The position numbers were made by a program, and so were the translations under genes. Below are positions 45,563 to 57,372 of a stretch of 64,000 nucleotides of DNA, one piece after another. Origin of the DNA: Polytrichum commune (lineage: Eukaryota > Streptophyta > Polytrichopsida > Polytrichales > Polytrichaceae); contig OX485806.1 of assembly GCA_950295325.1 (NCBI GenBank), forward strand, positions 38,562,001-38,626,000, written 5' to 3'. Below the pieces are notes generated by a model. That model had not been told where the DNA came from and made no database searches. It saw nothing but the letters and a program-made list of their open reading frames with translations. The stretch's first letter is position 1. Every line of letters begins with the position of its first letter.

Positions 45563-46662
45563 TGTGAGCCCAAAATGGTGCCCACAATTATTCTTATCAT
45601 TATTTTCCGTCGGGTTTGAGTTTTTAAATTCATCATGCAATTGAAAAGCATTAAAAAGAGTGAAGTGTGGTGTGGGGTTATGTTTTGAGCTTAGGCTTGT
45701 GTGTGTGTGTTAATGTGAGGAATTAGCAGGATTAGTGTGTGGTTGATTAAATTAGGTGTGGGCTTGTTAGGTTGAGGGAAGAAGGCCCAGAGTTTGGTGT
45801 CCGAGTTAGGACCTTCTTATGTTGGTTTATGGGTTAGGGGGTTTAATGGATAAGCCTCGGCTTTCCAGTTTGAATCAGATTCGGGGCAGGGGAAGTGTGT
45901 GTGAATTAGGGGGAGGAGCAGGTAGTAGTCTCTCAGAGATCACCTACAGGAGGAAGCTTCTGATTCAGGAGAGAGGAGTGAGCTTTGAAATGCCGCAGCC
46001 TACGGGAGGAAGCTCCTGATTCAGGAGAGAGGAGCGAGCTCTGAAATGCCACAGCCTACGGGAGGAAGCTTCTGATTCATGAGAGAGGGCAAGCTCTGAA
46101 ATGCCGCAGCCTATGGGAGGAAGCCCCTGATGCATGAGAGAGGAGCGAGCTCTGAAATGCCGCAGCCTACGAGGGAAGCTCATGAAGGGGGCCTGCACTG
46201 GAAGTTGACGGGCAATGACGGGCATGGCCCGGAGCTAGACAGCGTAGATTTGTGAAGCAATTACCGAGACTGATAGCTAGTTAAGGGAAGCATTGGTTAG
46301 TACTAGGGCTATATTATTTGGGGGACTAGCTAATTAGGCAAAGGGTGAAGGGATTAAACTGGGAGGTTAAATCATTAATGAGTTAGGGAGCCACAAAGTG
46401 AGAAGGGGTGACATTAGGGGGTTAGCCTTAGGGGGAAGTTGAGTGTTGGGGTGTGCTATGGTGTAGGAAGAAGGGAATAAGTAGAGAAGAGCATTTCTCA
46501 ATGCTTGTACTCTCATTATGAAATAACTGGTGTGTCAATGTTGATGTGGAATGTGGCGAAGATTGATGATGTCGAGGAAGTGGAATGCCGTAAGCATGTT
46601 CATGTGATCCACATGCCCTCACCCGGACTACGACGCATAAGGGTGGGTGGTTTGGCCTCACA
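45563..46662. mobile_element. Solo LTR, 1,100 bp, inserted in the LINE
   Basis: It starts TGTGAGCCC and ends GGCCTCACA: TG...CA with a 6-bp perfect inverted terminus (TGTGAG/CTCACA). It is flanked by identical 5-bp duplications AACCC (45558-45562, 46663-46667). These are the marks of LTR-retrotransposon integration. No internal coding region or second LTR is present, so recombination left a solo LTR. Its composition is G-rich on the + strand, opposite to the LINE around it. It contains a 56-bp tandem array (45930-46185). Confidence 0.88.
45930..46185 (+). repeat. 56-bp tandem repeat, about 5 copies, inside the solo LTR
   Basis: The unit CCTACGGGAGGAAGC... with GATTCA.GAGAGAGG and GAGCTCTGAAATGCC repeats at 55-56 bp steps (CCTA(C/T) at 45943, 45999, 46055, 46110 and 46166). 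Tandem arrays in LTR U3 regions often act as promoter/enhancer repeats; that role is inferred here. Confidence 0.9.
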
Positions 46663-48057
46663 AACCCACAATTCACAACATGTATAAATAAACAAACCCC
46701 GCTCCTGGCCGCATTGTGCTCGCCAACAAGGAGGTTTCCTTCCTTGCAAACAACAAAAAACTTGGAAGCAACGTCTAAAAACATACAATAACTACAAGCC
46801 CTCACAAATATCATCCTACCACCTACTCCACAAGATAACTTAACAACACAACAATGGATCGGTGAACTTGCCAACATAGGACGGACTGCCAAAATAGATG
46901 CCTGCAAAATCACCTTTAAACAAATGGTTATTATATATATATCACCATAATCAAATACAAGATCGTATTAAACAACAAACACAAAACAATAAGTAAGATA
47001 AAATTTAGATCCACCACCAATGCACCTTTAGTTTGCCTCAAAGACACAAACAACATCATCCTTATACATCCTCAAGACATTGCCCAAGAAATATGACGCT
47101 CACAACAAACCTCCTTCTAAAGGCAAACCCCCATATGTGACGACCCTATTGACCACCCCCCAACATGCTTTTGTGCAATCAAAAAATACCCCTGGCATGG
47201 CCCAAATGGCATCATCCTTGAGGTAAGAGGCACCAAAATGCCACCAAATATTTCACAAACAAAGTCCTCGATACCAACTTCAAAAAACTAGCAAATGGAA
47301 AAACATCTGGCCTTGATAACATCCCCAATGAAATCCTCAAAGCACTACACACGACCTTCCATGACATGCTCTTCCTATTTCTCTGGAATTGCTATCTCCA
47401 AAAGAATATCCCAAGCTACTAGAAACACAACAAAACCATAGTACTCCACAAGAAAAATAACCCCTTACTGTTCAATAATTATAGACCCATAGCCCTAGCC
47501 AACACTATTTACAAACTCTACACTAGTACTCTCACAGCCCTCCTTACAAGTTGTGGTGAAAAACTTGAAATATTGCATTTTAGCCAAGAAGGGTTTAGAC
47601 CGCAAAGAAACAATACGAGACAAATACAAGTAATCATTGTTATATTGGAATATGCTAAGCTTACAAATAATGACATTTACCTTGCATACATTGACTTTAG
47701 AAACGTTTTTGGCTCCATTGAACACACAAGGATGCTTGCCCTAATGGAAGACCTAGGCTGCCCCAAAGATGCGGTAGAATTAATCTGTAATATCTACATA
47801 AATTTCACCACCTCCTTCCATGGCAACCACTTTGGTGCCACACCATCAATCCAAATCAACAAAGGTACAATCATCCCATATCTCTTCATCATCTTCCTAG
47901 ATCCACTTTTACATCGGTTAGAAAAAGACAACCTTGGATATCATTTTAATACTTCCATGTCCACATGTGTTACCACAACTTATGCCGATGATCTAGCCAT
48001 CATTGTGGATAATTTAACAAATATACAACCACAATCCGCAAACTACACAAATTCTTA
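46663..48057 (+). pseudogene. LINE reverse transcriptase remnant
   Basis: RT motifs appear in order on the + strand. They are LANGKTSGLDNIPNEILKAL (about 47281-47345), IVLHKKNNP..NNYRPIALANTIYKL (about 47440-47520), QEGFRPQRNNTRQIQ, YLAYIDFRNVFGSIEH (catalytic Asp region), GTIIPYLFIIFLDPLLHRLE and TYADDLAII (YADD at 47981-47992). The block after KGT is shortened: the QGD-LSP residues normally found before LFI are missing. There are stops or frame changes before 47573, for example at about 47420. The uninterrupted part 47573-48057 covers the palm. Long dead, but unmistakably a LINE RT. Confidence 0.82.
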
Positions 48058-49604
48058 GAGTGGGCAAAGCTAGACCTAAACTTAACAAGTGCGCCATCAC
48101 CATAAACCCCAATAAAACTAAATTCAAACCATATGCATTTAAAGCCTACATACAATTCCAAAATATCTTATTAAAGCATGCTCACAATCATAGCTCGTAC
48201 CATGTTTCAACTAGAACGAGAATATAAAAAACTCATAAATACCACCAATAAAGATTTTCCAATACCACAAACCCCTCTTGAACCTCCATGGAAACATGCA
48301 CCCCAATATGCTTTACTCTCTCAAGATGAGGGAAAACATGCCACGGAATACCTCAACAAACTCCACATGTATAGCTTCACCATCATCACCCGAATCCAAA
48401 ATCCAACCACCCAACATACATTATCCCCATAGGATTTCCAAATCAAATTCAAAGCCTTCCCAAATCTAATCAAAGAAGCCTTATAACAAGCTAAAATTTG
48501 ATTCCCACGTGCTTTATAACCAATGGCTACACCCCCACCACAAGAACCAACGGATGCTCTAAACACAAAAAATGATAATCAACATGTCGGAAAACAACTA
48601 CATCTCATCACCAACACACAAACCACCTCCCACAAAGATAAATGGCGAGTCCAAGCCATCAAAAAAATCTACCTATGCCAATGGAACACAACCTCAATCA
48701 CCACCAAATGGATAGGAGAATCTCAACTTCTCCACACATATAACATCACCTTAGACCACAACCTATTCCTACTTTATAAAGTTACACAAGACACGTACAA
48801 TAAAAATACACTAGCCACATATGACTCATGTAGCAGTACTCCCAATCCAAAGATTAGAAATTTATCAGACCCCCTACCATAGTCCCATGCTTAAACTTGG
48901 ACATCAAAGAATGTAATCAACCACTCCCACAAGACTTTGCCACCAAAATACCTTGGCTAACTCAAAGATACATCACAATTCTACCAAAGTAGAGACAATA
49001 AAAACGCAAATCCGACAACACCCACCAAACACTCCACCTATCTACATTAAACATACCAATAGAGGCCTACCAAATCACACAATCATACTACTCCTCATCA
49101 CTTATATGCCCAACACAACTCACAAAATACAACTCGCAACAAAATTGCAACATAATGTTCAGCTCATCCCAACTAACAAAATCCTTGAAATGGATGGGTG
49201 TCATAATAATGCACCCACTAGACCGTACATCCACCATAGAAACTATCCATTGGGCAAGAATGGCCACCAAAGCAAACCCCTCCACCACAACCATAATCAT
49301 ATTCAACCACCATGCCCCAAAATCCCATGAACACACAAAGATATGCACCCAATCCCCACCATCCCCCCAAACACCTTAGAATACAACCCACACACCCGAA
49401 TGGCCCCAATACCTACACCAACATGAAAACCAATACACATCAATAATAATATGCATCCACAACCAAAGAACCCCTCCAAGAAACGAACAACTTCAATCGG
49501 TCTTGAATAAAGTAAGCTTGACAACAACCAAACCCAATTAACCTGCCCCCATGAAACCAAACATCCACACCTAATTTACCAAAATCTCACAAACGACACA
49601 CCCT
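48058..49604 (+). pseudogene. LINE ORF2 C-terminal remnant
   Basis: Downstream of the RT, the same strand keeps open pieces (48178-48432, 48523-48882, 48953-49330) with patches such as DKWRVQAIKKIYLCQW that look like ORF2 C-terminal sequence. They have stops between them and no intact RNase H or zinc-knuckle motif. They end in a C/A-rich tail. Confidence 0.45.
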
Positions 49605-52600
49605 CCCCCCCCCCCCCCCTCTTAAACTATTATTTAAAGGAGCCCACCTCTTGGAAGGTAAGAAGTACTCCTACCATGTCGCTAACTAAAATGGGATCAT
49701 GGTAAGGAACAAGCCCCTACTCACACTGGTGCAAATAAAAAACATTGTTTTTTTCTTTCTAAAATAAGAATATTATAAAACCCACCTTACAAGTCATAAT
49801 ATGAAAGAAATCCCTTGTTCATGCCTCATCAAACTTGGTTGCTTAAAATTTCAAGGCTACAAAGGTTCTTTTTTTTGGCCTCAACATAGCTAGTTTTTGT
49901 TCTTTAAAGAACTCCTCGTGCACAGAGAGAGGAGATTGTTTCATATGAATGAACGTATCTCTCATGCATCCAACATAAAAACCTTGAAATAACAATACGG
50001 ATTTACTATTTATAAATGATTGATACCATAATTGGATTCAAAAATCCAAATTAGTGTCGTCTGAGTCATTTGAGACGAATTAACCACAAATATATAAGAA
50101 GTTAGCTTCTCATGTTAGATGGATGAGAGTTATACTTGTATGCAAAAAAAATCTCTTTCCCCTCATGCACCATTGGACCATCCACAAACGCCAACTTCAA
50201 GGAACTCAATGGGTGTATTTTACTTACAAACCTACGTTCTAGCCAAAGGCTATTGCCCCTCTTTTGCGGTTGGAAATGGATACCATAGTACCTTTACCAC
50301 TTTGGCACTAATTAAAATATTTTAAAAAGAAAATCATTTAAAATTTATACTTTAAAAATCCAAAAAAATAATATGGAAAATGATTTTTCTTTCACATACA
50401 TTGTTGTAAAAGTTATGATAATAATCACTACCTATAAATAGCCAACGTAGTTGATGTACTACAGTATACACATGCACTAGCGAAATTGATGATTTCATGT
50501 TGTGCATGTATATTTGAGGTAACATAATATCTTTTGAAACCAACGCGCTCCACGGTTTTTTTAATCCTTTCTTAAGAAAGTTGGAGGATATATACAAAGC
50601 CCAATGTCTTTATTGAGGACGGTGTGTCTTGGATATTGACTGCCACGTGCCTTTTTGAGAACTTTAATAACATTGGACCATAGGTAACTCATATTTTTCC
50701 TTGAGCCGTACTTTAACGACTTGGGCGAACCAACCTACATACACTCGTTCCTTGTTGGGATGCCTAAACCCTTGCCTCCAAGGAACCACTGTATGGGTTG
50801 GTTTCGCCCCAACCTACTTTAACTCTCTATTAAACCCTTAATGAGGTCAAAACTATGGGCAAGAGGAAATTACTATAGAAGAGCGCACCTCTTTTTCAAC
50901 CAACAAAAATGTCTTAGAAATGCTCCATTTTCAAACTTCGTTATTTTCAGTTGACTTGTATTTTAACTTCAAAGATCCTGAACTGGTCTAGCGAGACACA
51001 TTTAAAGTTAATTAATCAAAAACTTAGAGGGAGGACATGTTTCTAACATACATGGATGAGAAGCATATTCGTATAAAACAAGTTCCTCTCGCCGAATCGA
51101 TCGATGAAAGTGTTACAAAAGAATAATAAACATAAATAACAATGGAACCGAAAAAATGTAAACAACTACTATATATGTCCGATCCAAAAGAAATATCTGC
51201 TTGAGATATTTAATATTCACTCGCCAATGGCGGTGCGGAACCCTAGCTTTTTTTTGTGACACGCCCTAGCTTTAAGGTGCTTGTTTGTATCTTCCTCATG
51301 GACCTAGTAGCTAGAATCATGCGAGTTGAGGCTTTCCAACACAAATAACAAAGAGCTCGGGCGGACAAGACTTGGCATGGCATGGCATGGCATGCCGTAC
51401 GATGTCTTGAGTTAGCAAACAATGGCTTGGGTGGCCAAATTAAAGGCTCCATGGAAAGGTTCCCGGGCCCCACCCCTTGGCCGCCCAAATGGGAGGGCTA
51501 TCATGCCACCCACTCGACCAACTAGGCATTAATTCGATCCTTTTTTCCGGGCCCCACCACCTCCCCCCGCCCGGGAAGGCACTTATAGGTAGGGTTATCA
51601 CCCACACGGTTACCAAGGTTTTGGCACAAAGTGAGCACGTAAGTTAAAGAAAAAGCGTGCACACAAGGCTATAATGTAAGTTGGTATCATGTATGTCCAA
51701 AGATGGCACACAACTCTATCACAAGCCACATTATATAGTACCTTAATAAGGTGTCCAAGCCCATACAAAATAGGTGCACTCGTTGTAACCCTAAAAGATG
51801 ACAAAAACTCCCGACGGGGGCTTTGAGTACAAGAAACATGTGACACTAAATGCTATGTTTAGTGTCACTAATCCTATTTGTCTTGCTTGATACTAATTGA
51901 AAACCGCCCATGTGGTGTCTCTGATGTTGAATGTAAACCTAACAAAGTTTGTCATTCCTTAAAGAAAGAAAAAATGGGCGTTGTAGATTTACAATGTTGC
52001 AGTTACTTTCACTTACTAAGTGGTTTTTCATCCTAAATTCAATCATCCATGACAATGGTTTATTACATAAATGGTGGCATGCAGAATATACCATGCTTTG
52101 TTTCAACTACCATAATTGGCAGTCAGGTGAACTAAAAGTGAGTTGGGATGATAGTGTTTATGAACATGTTTATAAGACGTGTCATTAAAAAAGGTTACCA
52201 CAATGACATAGAATTCCATTTGACATTGAATACAATACTTAGTGTGGTTTGTTGTTAATAGCTTGAGTTATATTTTGTCATTTCTTAGAGAAAGATCCCT
52301 CTTGATTTAGCTCTGCTCTTCTACTTAGATCATCGGATTGAAGAAATAGTTGAAATTACCTAGTGTAAAAGGAGATTTGGTTTCAAGTGCACAATATGGA
52401 TAATAAGTGATGCAAATACATAACATATATTGGTCATCAATTTCATGTGATACTTGCATGTCGTGCATTGGGCCCCTTAGACCTTTACGGGTTACCACCT
52501 ACTCCTAACATTGATCCTAAAGGAATGAGAAGCATGTCGTCGATTGTTAACTACACCAAATCTATTTCAACTAGTGAAGGCTTTGGGGTAGTGTGGATAA

Positions 52601-53186
52601 TAATTGGAATGGACCATGTCAATCTTTAAGTGTCTTAGAATTAGTTGGAGCATGTCAACAATGCCATATCGACAAAGTCTCAAGTGTTATGATGTGTCTT
52701 ATCCCTAGACATGATTCATATATCAATGAGGGTGTGGTTGTGACAAGTGGCGGTGTGTGGTGCACGACAACGACAATGTCGGTGCCACATGGCACGTGGA
52801 CAAGATGTTAACGTTGATTGATCTCATGATGCAGCTTATTATGAACATAAAATAATTATATCAAGTGGTGTATTGTGTTTCATCCCACAATACACCACTT
52901 GCTTGTCCTACCAGGACAGGTGGGCCAAGCGAGCATGCTTAGGTTGATCCGGGATTTGGGGCAGCCAGTCCCATGCGCATACTCTTTTTTTAATCCTAAA
53001 ATTCTCTCAAAGTTTGATCCCAAATTTTACACCCAACTTTCAAATAAGGTTGTGAACACGATGAACTAGCGAGCTCTTAATAGAAAGTTTTCTTAAAGAA
53101 GGATCAAACCCATGATATCATGCGTATGCAAAGGTATTTACGGACAACTCTATTTTGTATTTTAGTTTCAATGCGGTCCATATTTC
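49605..53186. other. Gene-free stretch of 3.6 kb
   Basis: C15 run at 49605-49619. No supportable gene. Minor features: (GGCAT)n at about 51374-51396; a palindromic GTGACACTAAA...TTTAGTGTCAC at about 51840-51869 that resembles the ends of MITE family I; and a strong hairpin at 52862-52901 (entered separately). Confidence 0.5.
52862..52901. repeat. Perfect 16-bp-arm hairpin
   Basis: CAAGTGGTGTATTGTG (52862-52877) is followed, after an 8-nt loop, by its exact complement CACAATACACCACTTG (52886-52901). No T-run follows on either strand that would suggest a pol III terminator. It lies about 290 bp outside the hAT element. Confidence 0.85.
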
Positions 53187-53488
53187 CAGTGTTTCTTTTT
53201 AACAAAGGATCCAACCTTTCATGTGACGGCCAATTTTTACATCATCGGTTTTTTGACGGGCTGGTCATATTTTAGCATGTCTTTTGACACCCAATTTTCC
53301 AAACTGACAGGTCCACAAACCCTTACTTGCTTGCAATTCTATTTTATCCACAACAGCAAATAGTAGTACAATTTGGAACAATATGCAATCAAATCAATTC
53401 CATTATCTTGTTTTCGATGACTTCAATGTCCATCACTTGTGATACAAAATTTCAAGTGATGTTTTGAAGCACTCACACATAGAGGAGT

Positions 53489-55882
53489 TCAATCTAAGAC
53501 TAGAATGAGACGGTCCCTCATATTTCTCCACTCTTGAAGAACAGCTTGCCAATCAATCTCATTAGCACCTAATCCACATAGGGATACACGCATCAATGCA
53601 TCCAATGTGTTCAAACGCAAATGTGATCGTAATGCACTCTTCACTATATTCTGCTTGGAGAATCCTCTCTCACATATTGTAGTACTAGCTGGTATGACAA
53701 GCATTTTTTGCCACAATTTGATGAGGTTTGGCCAATTTGTCTTCCACTCCAAAGTACAACCACATAGTGACCATGCCTCATGGATAGACTTCTGAGGACA
53801 TTCATGTCGAATCGTCTCCACAAACTCCAACATCTCTGCACTACATGCATCACGATCATTTTCAGAAGGTACAAACTTCTCCATCAACCTTTCCAACCAT
53901 ACATCTGTTGCTCTGGTCCTATCTTCTTCATCTGCAGGGTAGTACTTTGGGCTGAATAGCTTGGCTGCGTTAAATATTGGCAGATCCGGAAATCGTTCAT
54001 TCAACACATCAATGATCTTTTGGACATACTCTGCTGCAATCAACTTACATTCAAGCAGTGTTCCTGGCCTTTGATCTATAGGATCATTGATGAGTGGATA
54101 AAGCACCTCTGTTCCATCCTCACGAGCAAACAACAACCTCATATTTGGCACACTTTCCCTTAAAAACTTTCCCAAATTCTTAGCAGCCCTTCTAAAGGTT
54201 GGCCCTGTTCCACATAAGGAGAGTCTACGTAGAACTGAAACACATACCTCAAGTCCTGATACAATTGATGTGATGTCCAGAAGATCATATTGGAACTTCT
54301 TGTTCAACTTGTTTAGTTCACACAAAACATCAACGAGCATGTGAAGAAGAAATTGGAACTGAAAAGATGTCATTTTCTGGTACCAGATTGGCTCTTCATC
54401 TTTGAATGCCTCTAAGATTGCAGGCATCACATGAAGAAGTCGCTCCATAACTTGACCACGTGATAGCCAACGTACTGAATGGAATCGTAATGGCATGTGG
54501 GAATCTCTATCAAACTCCTCTAACAATTCTTTTAATTCTTTCCGTCGTATTGTGCTGCGCCCCATCCACTCATACACTTTGCTTGCAAATCGATCTAACA
54601 CCAACAACTCAGGCAAATCTTTTGAAGCATCCGCTGCAGCAAGAGTTTCCCTGCAAATCACAATATATTCATCAAACAAACAAAACTATATATTTCTACA
54701 AAACAATATGTAAGGAGACTACTGCCCTACTATACCTGTGAGCAATGCAATGCACATTGACAAGTGAAGGCTGATCGTTCCGAAATCGAGTAGACCCAAT
54801 TCGAGAACCTATCATTGCGCTTACTCCGTCAGTGGCCACCGCAACCAATTGATCTCGATTCCAATGAAGTTTGTTTAAAACCTCATCAACTGCAGTGTAA
54901 ATACCCTCCCCTGTACCTGCTGTTATTGAAGATAACTCCACAAACTGGGTGACAAGAACTCCACTTCCTTGGCCAATCAAGTAACATACATGCATAATCA
55001 AATGTTGCTCCAGTGTCCTGTCGGTTGATTCATCAACCATTAATGAAAACCCCGGAAAACCACGAGATTGTGTCAAAAACTTGTCCCTAATGTGTTCAGA
55101 AATGGCCCATAAAAATTCCAATGCCGCATATTTAGATGTGTAGGCACCATAGTCATCATTCACAGGCATCTCTGGTGTATGAAGATCTCTGAGCAATTGA
55201 CAAGTATCTTCATAGCTCAATATTGACCTGTCCTTTTGAATTGTGAAATGGAGTATCTTCATGCAAGTAATAATTCTTGCATATTCTCTGTTGATCATAT
55301 TGTCCACATGACGATCCATTGGGGCTCCACCACGTCTTCTGTCTTGGGCTTCCCAAATAGGTATAGATAAAATGTGCTCATGACTTCTTTCATGATCCTT
55401 AACAGAAGAATATTGCAATGACCTGCAACCTATAGTAGCCCATCTACTTCGAGAATGCACATGAATACAAGATGCACATTCATCAACCCTAAGCGAGGAC
55501 CATCTGCAGGTCTTAAATGCATCAACCAAGGTCTTCTAGTCTTCCAATTAGCCTTGAAAACTCGTATGTATTCCCTCCCTACATTTCTCTGTCGAGGGGT
55601 TTGTTCCCTTGGGGCAACAAGCTCAGGGTCATCATGTTCAGAACTAGAATCACCACTAGAGTGACCAGTAATAGAGCTAGAACTTCTGGAAAGCCTAGCA
55701 ATACGGGGTGCTTGAGGGACTCTAGGAGGAGGTGATCCAAAATTGACAGATGGGGTTACAACAACAGGAGATAAAGGTGGTGTTCTATTCATGTTTAGTG
55801 CAGGTGGACCACCAAACATGAAATTGATATTAAGTTGGCGTGTTGACCTGCCTGATCCAGTTGCACCACTACAAGAATTCAT
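53489..55882 (-). CDS. hAT transposase (ZNF862-like), one intron, apparent frameshift
   Basis: The ATG at 55882 follows a likely 5'-UTR intron (donor GTAAGT at 56222, acceptor TTTGTAG at 55884). The N-terminus is Ser/Pro-rich, then ...ANWKTRRPWL. Next comes a zinc-finger-like C-x2-C...H-x4-H segment (CASC...HERSHEH) as in ZNF862/TTF-type hAT proteins. The RNase-H fold follows, with LMVDESTDRT (catalytic Asp). An 85-nt intron (54651-54735; CACAG|GTATAG...TGATTTGCAG|GG) joins HCIAHR to ETLAAAD. The C-terminal dimerisation domain is classic: WPNLIKLWQKML..PAS...ERGFS, near the end. The reading frame must shift once between about 55460 and 55510, between PWL and the finger. So either a one-base change inactivates this copy or there is a splice I cannot see. 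Its role is cut-and-paste transposition in the nucleus. Confidence 0.85.
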
Positions 55883-57031
55883 TCTACAAACCACAAGTCC
55901 CTTAAATTAAATTAGTGGAAATTTTGATAAATGAATCCTCACAAAAATTCATAAGTAGTTCGAAACATAATACAATGCACCAAAATTATAGTGTTTCATA
56001 ATAAACTAATGCAATATGCGAAGTCGGAGGTTAGTCCAAAACTTCATGAGCAGAGTTCACGATAATTAGTGCTCTAGTACACTATTATTCTAAATTTTAT
56101 TCACAATGCATAGTCTTCAAAATACACAAATCATGGATTTCTTTATATTGAAAATCTTGAAATAAAATAATTAAAATGACTGACATAGTGAAGAATAAAC
56201 TTCAATTGCAATGATTACTTACTTCTGGAGTTGTTTTCTATAGCCTTAGCCTCCTCCACTGCTCACATAAATGTAATGACAAAACAACCCTGTTGTTCAA
56301 ACACCACCACCAAAACAATCAGAAAATTACAGTAAATTAAATCAATAAACAATCAATTATTTACCATTAATAGTACAGTAAGGTAGAATACTATAACTCA
56401 ACTGAAAAAGAAAGCAAAGACTACAGTGAGAGACTAAAGAGACTGCTAGAGAAGAGAGTCTCACGAATATTATTTTTGTCTGGCTACTCCCCGACTGCTA
56501 GTTCCCGACACTCAAGAGAATCTGCCAGTGGGAATGAGTTCCATGGGCCCGATTACAGAATGCATGCTTGCTACACCCTTACTATGAACTATTGACTTTC
56601 AAACGAAACAGTTACAATTGTCTGATAAATGACGTATATGATCCAAATGTCCAACATGTTGACCTCGAACAGATGGTCCAAACAATCCAACCCAGTTAAA
56701 CCATCTCCACGTACGCGAGGATTAAACTAGTCGACAAGTCAGTAGAATGTCCTCCTCAACGTGAGTTCCCAGCTTGATCTTCGTGACTAGAATTCTCATC
56801 AGCGTCGCAGTAAGAATGAGTCTACAGCTTACCTGCATTATTATGAACGAAAACCCCTGGAGCAGGGTTGAGTGAGACTGCAGTACCTTAGAGAGACACT
56901 GAGAAAAGAGACTGAAAGTGAGTTAGAAGCTAGCTTACGTAGTGTTGGGGTTGGTTGCTTCACCATTAGATTGCAGCAAAATGTTTAAATCTAAGTGGTA
57001 GGTTTGATTATCTGGATTATATTTTGGGAAC

Positions 57032-57147
57032 TGTCATTTGACGGGCAAATATGGCTATATCTGTCAAGCGACAGATTCGAGGGTGGGGCTATCTGTCATG
57101 TGACTGGCTGGCTGCAAAAGTTGACTGTGACTGGCTGTCATTTGACA
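57032..57147. promoter_or_regulatory. Sub-terminal repeats of the hAT element
   Basis: Four dyad motifs occur within 116 bp of the right end: TGTCATTTGACG (57032), TGTCAAGCGACA (57062), TGTCATGTGACT (57094) and TGTCATTTGACA (57136). Related CATGTGACGG, TTTGACGGG and TTTGACACC lie near the left end (53220-53290). In other hAT elements such repeats bind the transposase; here that is an inference. Confidence 0.6.
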
Positions 57148-57173
57148 TGTGACGGGTGCAAAAAGAAACCCTG

Positions 57174-57372
57174 CATATTTCATAGCATTATTAAGCCTTA
57201 CGAGTGTTCTCTTTCTATAACCAACAATGGACGATTCTATAACTATGGAGGGGGACATGTGAACTTACAGGAGAAGGCTGGGAGCCTCATGGCGACACAT
57301 GACCTTATGGGGAAGGCACGGCAACCCAAATTTAGAATATGAAATACATGGCTAGAGGATCCATGGAGAACT
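57174..57372. other. Short gene-free spacer
   Basis: Begins with the hAT target duplication CATATTTC. No gene. Confidence 0.5.

Larger units (their letters stand above)
42549..49604 (+). mobile_element. Decayed LINE (non-LTR retrotransposon), split by a solo LTR
   Basis: The + strand is strikingly poor in G throughout. In order it holds an ORF1-like region (42549-43733), a long low-complexity A/C spacer, an endonuclease start (45264-45561), a 1,100-bp solo LTR insertion, reverse transcriptase motifs (to 48057) and a 3' tail. Many stops and frameshifts show it is long dead. Boundaries are approximate; a C15 run follows at 49605-49619. Confidence 0.65.
53187..57173 (-). mobile_element. Complete hAT transposon, 3,987 bp
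   Basis: The left end CAGTGTTTCTTTTT and the complement of the right end CAGGGTTTCTTTTT agree at 13 of 14 bases. The flanking 8 bp are identical: CATATTTC at 53179-53186 and 57174-57181. The element carries a transposase gene on the - strand (53489-55882). Sub-terminal TGTCA...TGACA-type repeats occur at both ends. An 8-bp duplication, CAG(T/G)G ends and a hAT C-terminal dimerisation domain place it firmly in hAT. The unmutated target duplication suggests a fairly recent insertion. Confidence 0.95.

Noticed and set aside
46428-46913. 161-codon - strand frame across the solo LTR boundary
   Set aside because: Spans the junction of two unrelated elements, so it cannot be a conserved gene.
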